Shown: positions 53,169 to 63,290, counted from the first letter of the stretch. The stretch: 64,000 nucleotides of DNA from Bifidobacterium actinocoloniiforme DSM 22766 (GCF_001263395.1 NZ_CP011786.1:496001-560000), one strand, 5' to 3'. Notes: generated by a model from the letters alone, not told the origin. Numbers and translations are program-made.

Positions 53169-55211
53169 TCAGGCCTTGACCGCGTCGGTGCGCTCCACAA
53201 AGTCATCGACCGCACTGATTTGCGCACGCCGAGAAATGGCCTGTCGAATCCATGCGATCGCGTCGTCCACCGGCACGCCATTGAGCTGACTGCCGTCTCG
53301 GAAGCGGAAGGAGACCGCGCCTTTGGAGACGTCCTCCTCGCCGGCGATCAGGATGAAGGGTGCCTTTGACTTTGCCGCATTGCGGATCTTTTTGCCGAAA
53401 CGATCGTCGGAACGGTCCAGCTCGCAGCGAACCAAATGCTCCTTGAGGCGGTCCACCACCGTTTGCAGGTGGGGGATGCAGTCATCGGAGACTGGAACGG
53501 CCTGGACTTGCACAGGCGCCAGCCAAGCTGGGAAGGCGCCGGCGTAGTGCTCCAGGAGGATTGCGAAGAAGCGCTCAATGGAGCCGAAGAGGGCACGGTG
53601 AATCATGACCGGCCGCTGGTGGGAACCGTCTGCGGCGATGTACTCCAGACCAAAGCGCTCAGGCAGGTTGAAGTCCAGCTGAATCGTGGAGACCTGCCAG
53701 GTCCTGCCGATCGCATCCCGGGCCTGGACGGAAATCTTCGGTCCGTAGAAAGCGGCGCCGCCGGGGTCGTCCCGGAGCTCCAGGCCGGATTCCTTGCCCA
53801 CTTGGGCCAGGGTGGAGGTGGCTTCCTCCCAGACTTCGTCGGAGCCAACGAACTTATCGGGATCCTTGGTGGAAAGCTCCAGGTAGAAGTCGTTCAGGCC
53901 AAAGTCCTTGAGCACCTTGAGCACGAATTCCAGGATGCTTTTGAGCTCCCCCCTCATTTGCTCGCGTGTGCAGTAGATGTGGGAATCGTCCTGGGTCAAG
54001 CCACGGACCCGCGTCAGTCCGTGGACCTCTCCGGACTTCTCATAGCGGTAGACCGTGCCGAATTCGAACAGGCGCAGGGGCAGCTCCTTGTAGGAGCGCT
54101 GGCGGGACTTGAAAATCAGGTTATGCATGGGGCAGTTCATGGGCTTCAGGTAGTAGTCGAAGCCCTGCTTGACGACCTTGCCGTCGCCGTCCCGCTCCTC
54201 GTCCAGGTGCATGGGTGGGTACATGCCGTCCTTGTACCACTGCAAGTGTCCGGAAATCTCGTAGAGATGACCCTTGGTGATATGCGGTGTCTGCACGAAG
54301 GAGTAGCCGTTCTTCCTGTGCATCTCGCGCGAGTAGTCCTCCATAGCGTTGATCACCGCGGCGCCCTTGGGGTGGAAGACCGGCAGGCCTGGGCCAATCT
54401 CGTCAGGGAAGGAGAAGAGGTCCATCTCAGATCCCAGCTTGCGGTGGTCGCGCTTTGCGGCCTCCTCCAGACGGCCCATGTAGGCTTTGAGGTCCTCCTT
54501 GGAAGCCCAGGCCGTGCCGTAAATGCGCTGGAGCATGGGGTTCTTCTCGTCGCCGCGCCAGTAGGCGGCAGCGGTGCGCATCAGCTTCAAGGCTTTGATA
54601 TAGCGGGTATTGGGCAGATGGGGGCCCCGGCACAAGTCCTTCCAGACCACAGCTCCTTCGTGGTCCAGGTTGTCGTACATGCTCAGCTCGCCGTCGCACA
54701 CCTCGCTGGCCTCGTCGCCCTGAATCTGGGCTTCGGTCAATCCGATCAGCTCCTGCTTGTAGGGCTGACCGGCCTCCTCGGCCCGGGCCTCATCCTCCGA
54801 GACAACCCGCCGACGGAAGGATTGCGAGGACTTGATGATCCTCTTCATCCGCCGCTCTATCTCTTTCAGGTCATCGGGGGTGAAAGGCTGTTCGACATCG
54901 AAGTCATAGTAGAAGCCGTCTTTGATGACCGGTCCGATGCCCAACTTGGCGTCGGGCCTTACCTCTTGCACGGCTTGTGCCATCACGTGCGCCGCGGAAT
55001 GGCGCATGATCGCCAGCCCCTGGTCGCTGCCTAGGGTAATAGGCTCGACAGCATCGCCATCGTTGAAAGTAGTGGCCAAGTCACGCGGTTGGCCATTGAC
55101 CATGACCGCGATGATGTCCTTGTCGTCCGCGAAGAGCTGGGTACCGGTGGTGCCGGTCGCCACCTCCTTCGCGTGATCGCTCAGATTGATGGAGATGTTC
55201 GACTGGTTCAT
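53169..55211 (-). CDS. thrS: Threonine--tRNA ligase
   Basis: Class II synthetase of 680 residues. An N-terminal TGS-like domain, then the editing domain ([16 protein letters not shown] with the HxxxH zinc pair), and the catalytic core: MNCPMHN with zinc ligand Cys360, [22 protein letters not shown] (motif 2) and [16 protein letters not shown] (motif 3), closed by an anticodon-binding domain ([14 protein letters not shown] onward). The upstream gap of 98 bases is too short for a T-box. It heads the operon with the PIM genes behind it. Confidence 0.97.
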   Translation of the reverse strand: MNQSNISINLSDHAKEVATGTTGTQLFADDKDIIAVMVNGQPRDLATTFNDGDAVEPITLGSDQGLAIMRHSAAHVMAQAVQEVRPDAKLGIGPVIKDGFYYDFDVEQPFTPDDLKEIERRMKRIIKSSQSFRRRVVSEDEARAEEAGQPYKQELIGLTEAQIQGDEASEVCDGELSMYDNLDHEGAVVWKDLCRGPHLPNTRYIKALKLMRTAAAYWRGDEKNPMLQRIYGTAWASKEDLKAYMGRLEEAAKRDHRKLGSEMDLFSFPDEIGPGLPVFHPKGAAVINAMEDYSREMHRKNGYSFVQTPHITKGHLYEISGHLQWYKDGMYPPMHLDEERDGDGKVVKQGFDYYLKPMNCPMHNLIFKSRQRSYKELPLRLFEFGTVYRYEKSGEVHGLTRVRGLTQDDSHIYCTREQMRGELKSILEFVLKVLKDFGLNDFYLELSTKDPDKFVGSDEVWEEATSTLAQVGKESGLELRDDPGGAAFYGPKISVQARDAIGRTWQVSTIQLDFNLPERFGLEYIAADGSHQRPVMIHRALFGSIERFFAILLEHYAGAFPAWLAPVQVQAVPVSDDCIPHLQTVVDRLKEHLVRCELDRSDDRFGKKIRNAAKSKAPFILIAGEEDVSKGAVSFRFRDGSQLNGVPVDDAIAWIRQAISRRAQISAVDDFVERTDAVKA

Positions 55212-55309
55212 TCAGTGCCGTCCTCGCTATCGGGGCCCGCGGTACAGGGTGCAGGCCTGGACTTATATTACGGAAGCAACAATAGGCCCTCGCGCCGACA
55301 AGGCCGCCT

Positions 55310-56161
55310 TCAGACCCCTTGGTCCTGGCCGCCAACCGACTTAAGGAACTCCTCGGCTTCGCGTACCAGCTCCTGGGCCGTGGGCTCGTCCACCTGGTCG
55401 GGAATGGAAGCGGCGACCCTTGAGTCGCTCTCCACTTCGAGGCGGCGCACATACTCGGCCAAGTCGTCGTTGCAGCGGGTAAGCACCGAAGCCTGGGCCC
55501 GCCATCGCTGGGCTTTCTTGGGTAAATCGCCCTCATCAAGGTTGATGCCGAGCATCCCCGAAACCCTTCGCAGGAGCTGAAGGGTGCCCTGGGCGCATTC
55601 GTCGGAACCCAGGTATTGGGGGACGGAGACCCAAATGGATTCTGTCGCGAAGCCGGACTCACTGGCCAGGGCGTCCAGGACTGTAGGCACCCCAACCGGT
55701 CCTGAGTGCCCCTCTGTGTCAACGTCCGCCTCGTCACTGGCTAGGTCGTCCATGGGCAGTTCCCGGGTGTGGGGGCAGTCAGCGAACATGGATCCTAATG
55801 TGATGATCCCTCCGACGTCGTAATCCTCGGCCATGCGTATGCTGCGCCGGCAGAATTCCGCCCAGCGGTAGTTCGGCTCGGGACCTGTCTCCACCAGAAG
55901 GGAGGTGTCGTCGGCCAGCCTGACCTCGTAAAACTTGGTTTCGGGCCAACAAATCGAGCGCCTGCCCTGCACATGGCAGAGCATGGGGCGGGCCACTTGG
56001 TAGTCATAGAAATCCTCGCAGCCAATCGTGCCCACCTCACGGGACTCGTAGGTGTTGAGCAGATGGCGAATCACGTTGGTCGATGCGGAACAGGCATCGT
56101 TCCATCCGTCGAAAGCGGCCAGGAGGTAAGGGTACTGGCGCGGCTTGGCTTCTTCACTCAT
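55310..56161 (-). CDS. PAC2-family protein
   Basis: A 283-residue protein with the PAC2 (proteasome assembly chaperone 2) fold: YLLAAFDGWNDACSASTNVIRHL at the start, YDYQVARPMLCHVQGRR, GGIITLGSMFADCPHTREL and WVSVPQYLGSDECAQGTLQLL. A helical C-terminal part follows. Actinobacterial homologues are common; their function is not established. Starts MSEEAK at 56161. It sits between thrS and the tRNA cluster. Confidence 0.85.
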   Translation of the reverse strand: MSEEAKPRQYPYLLAAFDGWNDACSASTNVIRHLLNTYESREVGTIGCEDFYDYQVARPMLCHVQGRRSICWPETKFYEVRLADDTSLLVETGPEPNYRWAEFCRRSIRMAEDYDVGGIITLGSMFADCPHTRELPMDDLASDEADVDTEGHSGPVGVPTVLDALASESGFATESIWVSVPQYLGSDECAQGTLQLLRRVSGMLGINLDEGDLPKKAQRWRAQASVLTRCNDDLAEYVRRLEVESDSRVAASIPDQVDEPTAQELVREAEEFLKSVGGQDQGV

Positions 56162-56323
56162 ACCTTCCACCCTAACCTGCCTGCGGAGGGCTCCGGGTCA
56201 GTATGCCATCAGCGAGAACGAATCGAGTCCGTGAATCAAGGGCTGGCAAGGCCACGCTATTCGACTCAAGCGTGTCGTCGCATATTTTAGAGAAAGTAAA
56301 AGAAGAAAGAAGACCAAATGCTC

Positions 56324-56399
56324 TGGTGGGTGATGCAGGAATCGAACCTGCGACCCCTTCCGTGTGAAGGAAGTGCGCTAGCCGCTGCGCCAATCACCC
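56324..56399 (-). tRNA. tRNA-Val (CAC)
   Basis: GGGTGAT acceptor pairs with ATCACCC; anticodon arm CTTCC-TTCACAC-GGAAG gives anticodon CAC; T arm GCAGGTTCGAATCCTGC. The 3' end ACCA is encoded (56324-56327). Last gene of a four-tRNA cluster. Confidence 0.94.
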
Positions 56400-56457
56400 G
56401 ATACTTGACCCAGCCTGCGCGACTGGACATACGGACTGGCCAAATCAGCCAGCCGAG

Positions 56458-56529
56458 TGGGCGATACAAGATTCGAACTTGTGACCCCTTCCGTGTCAGG
56501 GAAGTGCGCTACCTCTGCGCCAACCGCCC
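56458..56529 (-). tRNA. tRNA-Val (GAC)
   Basis: GGGCGGT pairs with ATCGCCC (one G-T); anticodon arm CTTCC-CTGACAC-GGAAG gives anticodon GAC; T arm ACAAGTTCGAATCTTGT; discriminator A. CCA is not encoded. Third in the cluster. Confidence 0.94.
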
Positions 56530-56550
56530 GGGTCTTGTCTCTTTCGAGAG

Positions 56551-56621
56551 AGGTGGGTACGAGAGTCGAACTCGTCTATACGGCTTTGCAGGCCGCTGCC
56601 TAACCGCTTGGCTAACCCACC
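56551..56621 (-). tRNA. tRNA-Cys (GCA)
   Basis: GGTGGGT pairs with ACCCACC; anticodon loop CTGCAAA gives GCA; T arm CGAGTTCGACTCTCG; discriminator T, the U73 typical of tRNA-Cys. Confidence 0.94.
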
Positions 56622-56651
56622 GTATGAGGGGTGCAACTACTCGAAGCCTCG

Positions 56652-56724
56652 AGCGGGCAACGGGACTCGGACCCGCGGTCTCGACCTTGGCAAGGTCGCG
56701 CTTTACCAACTAAGCTATGCCCGC
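56652..56724 (-). tRNA. tRNA-Gly (GCC)
   Basis: GCGGGCA pairs with TGCCCGC; anticodon arm CGACC-TTGCCAA-GGTCG gives GCC; T arm GCGGGTCCGAGTCCCGT; discriminator T. First gene of the cluster. Confidence 0.93.
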
Positions 56725-57104
56725 GTCTCAATGTGTTCCTTGTGGGGACCACCTGAGCACGAGGCACTACTGTACCGGCTCGGGGCCGAATATGCAAGGA
56801 CAGCGTGTCGCCTTGGAATACGTGGGCTGTCCTTCCGTAGGGACTAACAGCCGTCCTTCTGGCGGTCGGGCCCCGTCGTGAGGGTGGCGGGAGAGTCCTG
56901 CCCATGGTCGTCTGCACATGCATCCCCTCCCCCACCAGCACGGCTCTGCGTCGAGCGGCGCGCCTGGGAGCGGGGACGGGGATGCAACCGAGGCGTATCG
57001 CGTAGGGCCGAAGCGAAAATCCGGGGATCGTTGGATAATTGCGAACGCTTCAGGCATGCGCAAACGCATGCGGCACGAGTTGACGAAAGGGTTGCGGCGA
57101 ATAG
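56725..57104. promoter_or_regulatory. Divergent promoter region of tRNA cluster and MFS gene
   Basis: A 380-base gap. Near the MFS end, GGATAAT (about 57032-57038) is a good -10, and a perfect inverted repeat GCATGCG-CAAA-CGCATGC at 57054-57071 lies 33 bases before the GTG start. It could be an operator or an mRNA hairpin. The rest is unremarkable. Confidence 0.45.
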
Positions 57105-58601
57105 GTGAGTCAGGAAAACAAGGCTGGTACGAAGGTGGGGCCGGTTACGGCCGCGGTGTTCATGTCCACTTTCATGACTGCAGTTGAGGGCACCATTGTC
57201 TCGACCGCCATGCCCACGATTGTGTCCGATCTGCACGGACTGAGCCTGATGAATTGGGTGTTCTCAATCTACATGCTCATGTGCGCGGTGACCACCCCTA
57301 TATATGGCAAGCTCTCCGATCGCTTCGGACGACGGCCCCTTATCACCACAGGCCTCCTGGTCTTCGTCGTCGGTTCGCTCCTATGCGGCCTATCGCGATC
57401 GATGCTCCAGCTGATTGCCGCGCGCGTGGTTCAGGGCTTGGGCGCCGGTGCCATCCAGCCGCTGACCTTCACGATCCTGGCTGACATCTTCCCGATCGAG
57501 AAGCGGGCCAAGATGATTGGGTTCAACTCCTCAGCCTGGGGTGTGGCTTCCATCGTGGCGCCGCTCCTGGGCGGTTTCCTGGTCCAACAGCTTTCCTGGC
57601 ACTGGGTCTTCGCGGTGAACGTGCCGATTGGTCTGATCGCGGCGATCCTGATTCAGGTCTTCCTCAAGGAGGAAGTTCAATCCCGTAAGAGCCCCATCGA
57701 TTACTGGGGCATAGCTTTGCTCACTTTATGCTTGGTCGGCCTCATGCTGGGCTTGCAGAATTTGGGAGGCTCGGTCAGTGCCTTGGCCAGCGTCCTTCCC
57801 TTGGTCCTGGCTGTGATCGCTGGTGTCATCCTGATTGTGGTTGAGCGTCGGCAGGCTGATCCAATCCTGCCCTTGAAGCTTTTCAGCAACCGCACCTTCG
57901 TAATCCAGAACGTGGTGGTCCTGCTGATTTCAGGCTTCCTGATGGGCTTTGAGACCTACCTGCCGATTCGCATGCAATCGATTCTAGGCTTCAATCCCAC
58001 TATCGCCGGCTTCGCGTTGACCCCCTCCTCCATCCTGTGGCTGCTGGGATCGTTCATGGCTGGCAAGCTCCTGATCCGCCACCCGCCGCACTGGATAACC
58101 AGCCTGTCGCTGGGCTTCCTCATCGTGGGCTGCGTGGCTTCGATCCTCGTGCCCATCAATACCGCTTACGCCGTCTTCCTGGCCATCTCCGCGGTCTTCG
58201 GCTACGGCTTCGGCCTGGCTATCACAATCAGTACGATGACCTCGCAATCGGTGGTTTCAGCCGATGAGGTGGGTACGGCAACCTCTTTCAACACCCTGGC
58301 GCGCAGCCTGGGGCAAACCTTGATGATCTCCCTGTTCGGCATCGTGATGAATGTGGTCATGGCCCAAGGCGTATCGCGCACCCCTGGGCTGACCGCCGAC
58401 ATGATGGACCGGATGCTCAACCCGCAGACCGCCGGACAACTGCCCGCCGAGTACCTCCAACCAGCTCGGGCGATCGTCTACGACGGCCTGCGCTGGATTT
58501 TCATCGTCGGCCTGATCACCCTGCTGGCTGGCTTGGTCATCAACCTGTTCGACCGTAAGTCCAACCGTTTGCTCATGCAGACCAAAGTCAGCGAGGCGTA
58601 A
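57105..58601 (+). CDS. MFS multidrug exporter (DHA2/EmrB-QacA family)
   Basis: A 498-residue protein with about 14 membrane segments. The MFS signature is GKLSDRFGRRPL (motif A), with the DHA2 first helix TAAVFMSTFMTAVEGTIVSTAMPTI and the GAGAIQPLTFTILADIFP block (motif C region). Such proteins export drugs or bile-like compounds by proton antiport. GTG start at 57105; the site upstream is weak. It ends with a basic cytoplasmic tail. No TetR or MarR gene lies next to it, so any regulator is elsewhere. Confidence 0.9.
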   Translation: MSQENKAGTKVGPVTAAVFMSTFMTAVEGTIVSTAMPTIVSDLHGLSLMNWVFSIYMLMCAVTTPIYGKLSDRFGRRPLITTGLLVFVVGSLLCGLSRSMLQLIAARVVQGLGAGAIQPLTFTILADIFPIEKRAKMIGFNSSAWGVASIVAPLLGGFLVQQLSWHWVFAVNVPIGLIAAILIQVFLKEEVQSRKSPIDYWGIALLTLCLVGLMLGLQNLGGSVSALASVLPLVLAVIAGVILIVVERRQADPILPLKLFSNRTFVIQNVVVLLISGFLMGFETYLPIRMQSILGFNPTIAGFALTPSSILWLLGSFMAGKLLIRHPPHWITSLSLGFLIVGCVASILVPINTAYAVFLAISAVFGYGFGLAITISTMTSQSVVSADEVGTATSFNTLARSLGQTLMISLFGIVMNVVMAQGVSRTPGLTADMMDRMLNPQTAGQLPAEYLQPARAIVYDGLRWIFIVGLITLLAGLVINLFDRKSNRLLMQTKVSEA

Positions 58602-58649
58602 GCGGCTGAAGGCCTTGCTCCTGCGCCACGACAGCGCCAAACGATACAC

Positions 58650-58991
58650 CTACCGTTCCTTGCGCCCAGCGCTGTGTTTTTCCGCTGCGCTCTTCCCCGC
58701 GAAGCCATCCTGGGCTGATTCCCGCTTACGCTGCCCCCGAGCGGGAGCCAAGGGCTTTCCTCCACCTTGGGGGCCCGCGGAGCCCTCCGCTCGCTTGGAT
58801 GCCTGCGAGCGAGGCAAGTCATCCTCCCGCCGGTACTGGTGAATGCAGTAAGCAAGGCCAGCCAAGGTGACCATGATAATCAGCGCTACGCCCAAGGGCC
58901 TTTGGTCGTAGCGCTTGGCCATAGGCACGATCAAGGCGTCCGCCAACAGGGCGACCCACAGGACGACGATGCCTTCTGACTTGTGCGACAT
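58650..58991 (-). CDS. Small membrane protein with basic tail
   Basis: A 113-residue protein: MSHKSEGIVVLWVALLADALIVPMA (segment 1), VALIIMVTLAGLAYCIHQY (segment 2), then a very basic Lys/Arg/Gly/Ser-rich tail of about 60 residues. GAGGAGAACT precedes the ATG at 58991. No family recognised. It converges on the MFS gene. The tail suggests contact with nucleic acid or acidic lipids, but this is a guess. Confidence 0.6.
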   Translation of the reverse strand: MSHKSEGIVVLWVALLADALIVPMAKRYDQRPLGVALIIMVTLAGLAYCIHQYRREDDLPRSQASKRAEGSAGPQGGGKPLAPARGQRKRESAQDGFAGKSAAEKHSAGRKER

Positions 58992-59236
58992 AGTTCTCCT
59001 CGCTTCTGCGCGGTTCGACGCCCCACCAGCAAGCGGGCGGAATCGGGGTTGACGCCCGCCAGGGCCCATGATAGTTTTAAGCTGGTATGGGCAGTTCAGG
59101 CGATAGCGCCTGCCGTCACCTCGGAGCCGAGCGATTCCGCGACGCTTTTCGCGTGACTACCTGTAACCATATCCCTTCCCCACGGTTGGGGGCGCTATAA
59201 GCATCGCCAAGACACCTCATATGCAAGGACACGCGC

Positions 59237-60148
59237 ATGAAACATTTTGAAAGGGACTCACTCACGCAAGCCAGGCATCAGCAGCAAGCCGTGGCCGAGA
59301 ACCGAGCAAATTGGGACGATCGTGCCATCGTCCACGCCGGAGGCGGGTACGGCGACCTGGACGCCCTGGCCCAGGATGCCAACGCCATCACCCCAGTCGT
59401 CCATAGGGACCTGGCCGTGCTTGAACCCCATCTGCCCCAAGGAGGCGTGTCAGGGCTCAGCCTACTTCACCTGCAATGCCACATCGGCACCGACACCTTG
59501 AGCTGGCGGCGGTTGGGGGCCAGAGACGTGCACGGACTGGATTTCTCGCCCGCCTCGCTGGAGCAGGCCCGGCGGCTGGCTGAGCGAGCCGGCGAATCAA
59601 TCACATACGTGGAGGCGGACGCCCGCTATGCTGACCAAGCCCTGCCCAATAAACGGTTCGACCTGATTGTGACCAGCGTGGGCACCGTCACCTGGCTGCC
59701 CGAACTGGGCGACTGGGCCAGGTCAATCGCCCACCTGTTGAAGCCGGGCGGGATATTCATGATCCGTGACGCGCACCCCTTGCTGCTCGCACTGGACGAG
59801 CAGGAGCTGCGCATCACCAGCGATTACCTATCCGGCAGCGAGGACGCCTACCAGAGCGACGGCTCCTATACGCCTGGCTCTGCCGGACGTATAGCGCACA
59901 CGAGCAACCACAACTGGTCGCACGATTTCCAGGAGATGACCGGAGTCTTGCTGGCCGCTGGGCTGACTATCGAGGCGCTGGGTGAATATCCGGGTTGCGA
60001 GTGGCAGGCCATGCCCAGCCTGGAGTGGAAGGAGGACGAGGGGCTCTGGCGGCTTCCGGAGGGCTCGCCCCGAATCCCGCTCAGCTTCTCGATCGTGGCC
60101 AGGAAACCTCGCCTCAGCCAGACAGCGGGAGCCGCCGACGGGTCTTGA
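59237..60148 (+). CDS. Class I SAM-dependent methyltransferase
   Basis: A 303-residue protein with a Rossmann methyltransferase core. Motif I is LHLQCHIGTDTL, atypical for LDxGxGxG but known in this subfamily; VHGLDFSPASLEQA is the next strand with its acidic residue, VEADARYADQ and FDLIVTSVGTVTWLPEL follow, and LLKPGGIFMIRDAHPLLL is the motif before the last strands. The substrate cannot be predicted. It stands alone, convergent with uppP. Confidence 0.85.
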   Translation: MKHFERDSLTQARHQQQAVAENRANWDDRAIVHAGGGYGDLDALAQDANAITPVVHRDLAVLEPHLPQGGVSGLSLLHLQCHIGTDTLSWRRLGARDVHGLDFSPASLEQARRLAERAGESITYVEADARYADQALPNKRFDLIVTSVGTVTWLPELGDWARSIAHLLKPGGIFMIRDAHPLLLALDEQELRITSDYLSGSEDAYQSDGSYTPGSAGRIAHTSNHNWSHDFQEMTGVLLAAGLTIEALGEYPGCEWQAMPSLEWKEDEGLWRLPEGSPRIPLSFSIVARKPRLSQTAGAADGS

Positions 60149-60229
60149 TGGCATGACGAAGACCCCGAACCGATTCGAACGACGGTCCGGGGGCCTTCCC
60201 TGGATAACGCGGTGAACGCAGGCCCTTAA

Positions 60230-61105
60230 TCAGGCGGCTGCGGCGCCTCCCACGGCGGGGATGACTCCCGTGAGCAGGAGGATCGCAACGAGGACTGCGA
60301 GGCAGATCCGGTAGATGACGAAGCCCCGGTAGGAGAACATGGAGACGATCTTCAGGAAAGCGATGATGACCAGGTAGCCGATCACGAATGAGACGATGGT
60401 GGCGCAGATGGTGGCCCCCCAACCGGGGAAGGCCGCATCCGCGTGAATATCCTTAACCGACTTGAAGGTCTCCAGAATGCCGGCGCCGAATACGGCGGGG
60501 ATGGCCATCAGGAAGGAGACGCGGGCCGCGGCCTCTCGCGTGTAGCCCAGGGCGCGACCGAAGGTCATGGTGCCGCCGGAGCGGGAGACGCCGGGAATCA
60601 GGGCCAGCATCTGGCCGATGCCGAACAAAAGGGCATCCCTGGCGGTCATCTGCTCCATCGTCTTGCTTTGCTTGCCGTGCCGGTCGTAGTAGTCCAGCAG
60701 GAGGCCGAAAAGAATCAGCACGATGACCGTGATCCACAAATTGCGCAGCTTGGTCTCTATCGTCTTTTGGAAGAGCAGGCCGGCGATCACGATCGGGATT
60801 GTGCCGATGATGATGTTCCAGCCCATAGCGGCGTCCTGGTCCTTGGAGCCAAGGCGCTCACGCCAGGAAGGGCCGTCCTTGCCCCGTAGGCAGTTGTACC
60901 AGTGGCGGAGGATGCGGGCGATGTCGTGCCGGAAGTAGAGCAGGACGGCGAACTCAGTGCCGAATTGGATGATGGCCGTGAAGGCGGCGCCTGGGTCCTG
61001 ACCCATCAAAGCGCCGAGGATGCGGATATGGGCGCTCGATGAGACCGGGAAGTATTCAGTCAATGCCTGGACTAGGCCGAACAATATAGCTTGGAAAAAG
61101 TTCAT
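60230..61105 (-). CDS. uppP: Undecaprenyl-diphosphatase
   Basis: Recycles the lipid carrier of peptidoglycan synthesis by removing one phosphate from undecaprenyl diphosphate. The 291-residue membrane protein has GLVQALTEYFPVSSSAHIRI near the N-terminus (catalytic Glu in TEYFPVSSS) and PGVSRSGGTMTFGRALGY (catalytic Arg). About eight membrane segments. Overexpression of the family confers bacitracin resistance. Confidence 0.96.
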   Translation of the reverse strand: MNFFQAILFGLVQALTEYFPVSSSAHIRILGALMGQDPGAAFTAIIQFGTEFAVLLYFRHDIARILRHWYNCLRGKDGPSWRERLGSKDQDAAMGWNIIIGTIPIVIAGLLFQKTIETKLRNLWITVIVLILFGLLLDYYDRHGKQSKTMEQMTARDALLFGIGQMLALIPGVSRSGGTMTFGRALGYTREAAARVSFLMAIPAVFGAGILETFKSVKDIHADAAFPGWGATICATIVSFVIGYLVIIAFLKIVSMFSYRGFVIYRICLAVLVAILLLTGVIPAVGGAAAA

Positions 61106-61247
61106 GGACCCCTCACCTGATAACGGAAGCGGACGCGACCCCGAAGGACTAGCTTACCGGCCCGCCTGCCCAAGCTCCAGCCCTAGTTGGGATGTCGCGC
61201 AGAATGCCCACAATGGTGTACAGGACAGCAGTCTAAAGGAGGCGTTC

Positions 61248-62042
61248 ATGGCTCAGACCTATAGGAAGACGCGCGGCGGGGCTCCAACGGGATTCTTCGA
61301 GTGCGAAGGCAAGGGCCTCCAGTGGCTTGGCCAGGCCCAGGATCATGGTGGTCCACGCGTGGTCAAGGTGTTCGGCTGGGGCCGGGACTATTTGGACATC
61401 GAGCGCGTGGAGAGCGCCGCCCCCAATCCGGAGGCCGCTTACCGGTTCGGAGCCCGGTTGGCCAACTTGCACCAGGCCGGCGCCCAGTGGTTCGGATCGG
61501 CGCCCGACGGCTACGAGGGCACTTGCTACTTTGGCCCCCTCCAAGACCCAGTGCCGATGGACAGCGGGCAATGGACTGATCCGGCCACTTACTTGGCGGA
61601 GGGGCGGCTCAGGCCCATGGTCCGTATGGGCATCGAGCGCGGCGCCCTGAACGAGTCGGACATGGAACTGACTGAACGCGTCATCGACGCCCTCCCCCGC
61701 CTCCTGGCAGCCGCCGCCGACGACAAGCCGGCTCGGGTGCACGGCGACCTATGGAGCGGCAACGTCATGTGGACCGCTGACCGTGGGCGTAGCGAAGCGG
61801 TGCTCATCGACCCCGCGGCCCACGGCGGCCACCGGGAGGAGGACCTGGCCATGCTTCACCTGTTCGGCATGCCCTACCTGAGCCAAATCGAGGATGGTTA
61901 CCGCTCCGTCCACCCGCTGGCTGCGGGCTTCAGGGAACGCTACACCCTCTGGCAGCTCTATCCGATCGCCGGCCACTGCGTCTTCTTCGGCGGCGGTTAC
62001 GTCAGCGAGTACCGATCCATGTGCCGATCCTTGCTGGAGTGA
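61248..62042 (+). CDS. Fructosamine kinase family protein
   Basis: A 264-residue small-molecule kinase. VHGDLWSGNVMW is the catalytic loop and LIDPAAHGGHREEDLAMLHLFG holds the Mg-binding Asp. GFFECEGKGLQWL and NPEAAYRFGARLANLH are N-terminal lobe blocks. These kinases phosphorylate fructosamines or ketosamines, starting repair of glycated amines; some bacterial members act on ribulosamines. AAAGGAGG lies 5 bases before the ATG. Ends at a strong terminator shared with dnaJ. Confidence 0.9.
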   Translation: MAQTYRKTRGGAPTGFFECEGKGLQWLGQAQDHGGPRVVKVFGWGRDYLDIERVESAAPNPEAAYRFGARLANLHQAGAQWFGSAPDGYEGTCYFGPLQDPVPMDSGQWTDPATYLAEGRLRPMVRMGIERGALNESDMELTERVIDALPRLLAAAADDKPARVHGDLWSGNVMWTADRGRSEAVLIDPAAHGGHREEDLAMLHLFGMPYLSQIEDGYRSVHPLAAGFRERYTLWQLYPIAGHCVFFGGGYVSEYRSMCRSLLE

Positions 62043-62070
62043 GCCGCTCTGGAGCTCAAGCCCGCGGTTC

Positions 62071-62118
62071 AAGTTGGGGCCCGGACCCTGCACCTGAGCA
62101 GGGTCCGGGCCCCAACTT
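62071..62118. terminator. Bidirectional terminator between fructosamine kinase and dnaJ
   Basis: A perfect 21-bp stem (first arm AAGTTGGGGCCCGGACCCTG + C, 62071-62091; second arm 62098-62118) with a six-base loop. It sits midway between convergent genes. T-rich bases flank each side only weakly, but the stem is exceptionally strong. Confidence 0.85.
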
Positions 62119-62156
62119 CATTCACGCCGCTAATGCCGCGACCCCTGCAGGCAGCC

Positions 62157-63290
62157 TTAACTGAACATGTCCTTGAGCTTGCTGAACAGCCCCTTCCTCC
62201 CTCCGCCCAAGATGGGCTTGGAGGACTGGGAAAGCTCCTGCTCCCCTGAGTCGTGGCTGTCGGCGAAACGCTCGATGAGTTCGGACTCGCGCTCGTTGAG
62301 CTTGTCGGGGATGACCACCAGAACGTGGACGAGGATGTCGCCGCGCTCCTGGGACCCCATCTTGGTGACGCCTAAGCCTTTCACAGTGATTGTTTCGCCG
62401 GGCTGGCAGCCGGCGGGCACCTCGACCTCGCGGGGGCCGTCGAAGGTCTCCAGGCCTGCCGTGTGGCCCAGGACCGCCCAGGTCATCGGCACGCTAATCC
62501 AGCAGTGCAGGTCGTCGCCATCGCGGGTGTAGAGCTTATCAGGCCTGATGTTCACGTCGATGTAAAGATCCCCGGCGGCGCCGCCGCCTTCGCCCACTTC
62601 GCCTTGGGATCCCAGACGCAAACGGGAACCGTCCTGGATGCCAGCGGGTATGGTCACTCCTACGTCACGGCGGACCCGGACGCGCCCGTGGCCCTGGCAC
62701 TGCGGGCAGGGGTGCTCGATGATCGTGCCGTGTCCCTCGCAGCGCTCGCAGGGGGCGGTCGTCATCATCTGACCGAGAAGGGTGCGGGCCACCTTCTGCA
62801 CGTATCCGCGCCCTTTGCACTCGGGGCAGGTGACCGGCTGGCTGCCGTCCTCAGCTCCTGAGCCGGAGCAGGTCTGGCAGAGGCCGAAAGTGTGAATCTG
62901 AGCATGGGCCATGCCGCCGAAAACCGCGGTTTTCAAGTCGATCGAGACCTCGGCGAGGGCATCGCGGCCAGGTTGGGCGCGCGGAATCGGGCCCTGGGAG
63001 GAACTGTCGAAACCGGAGCCGAAGAACTGTCCGAAGAGGCCACCCATATCGAATCCGGCCGCGCCCGCCTGGGCGTTGGGGTCACTCGGGTCGACGCCAG
63101 CGTCATACATCCTGCGCTTGTCCGGGTCGGAAAGAACCTCGTAGGCGGAGTTGACTTCTTTGAACTTGTCTTCGAATTCAGGGCCGGCGATGTCGGGGTG
63201 ATATTTGCGGCTCATCTTGCGGTAAGCCTTTTTGATCTCCGCATCGCTCGCCTCACGGCTCACGCCCAATACCTCGTAGTAGTCTGCCAA
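62157..63290 (-). CDS. dnaJ: Chaperone protein DnaJ
   Basis: Hsp40 co-chaperone of DnaK. J-domain with HPD at residues 31-33, a Gly/Ser/Phe linker ([17 protein letters not shown]), four zinc repeats ([32 protein letters not shown]), and C-terminal substrate-binding domains ([17 protein letters not shown]). The 377-residue length is normal. Its place after hrcA is the actinobacterial hrcA-dnaJ2 arrangement, so it is probably under HrcA control. Confidence 0.96.
   Translation of the reverse strand: MADYYEVLGVSREASDAEIKKAYRKMSRKYHPDIAGPEFEDKFKEVNSAYEVLSDPDKRRMYDAGVDPSDPNAQAGAAGFDMGGLFGQFFGSGFDSSSQGPIPRAQPGRDALAEVSIDLKTAVFGGMAHAQIHTFGLCQTCSGSGAEDGSQPVTCPECKGRGYVQKVARTLLGQMMTTAPCERCEGHGTIIEHPCPQCQGHGRVRVRRDVGVTIPAGIQDGSRLRLGSQGEVGEGGGAAGDLYIDVNIRPDKLYTRDGDDLHCWISVPMTWAVLGHTAGLETFDGPREVEVPAGCQPGETITVKGLGVTKMGSQERGDILVHVLVVIPDKLNERESELIERFADSHDSGEQELSQSSKPILGGGRKGLFSKLKDMFS

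Noticed and set aside
53436-55034. Long open frame of 532 codons on the + strand
   Set aside because: It is antisense to thrS, whose protein is unmistakable; it has no start context and no known family.
55212-55309. T-box riboswitch before thrS
   Set aside because: Only 98 bases separate thrS from the PAC2 gene; a T-box needs more space and no specifier loop or T-box motif was seen.
56878-57000. Riboswitch-like purine-rich segment before the MFS gene
   Set aside because: Some bases recall known aptamers, but I could not form the conserved junctions of any class.
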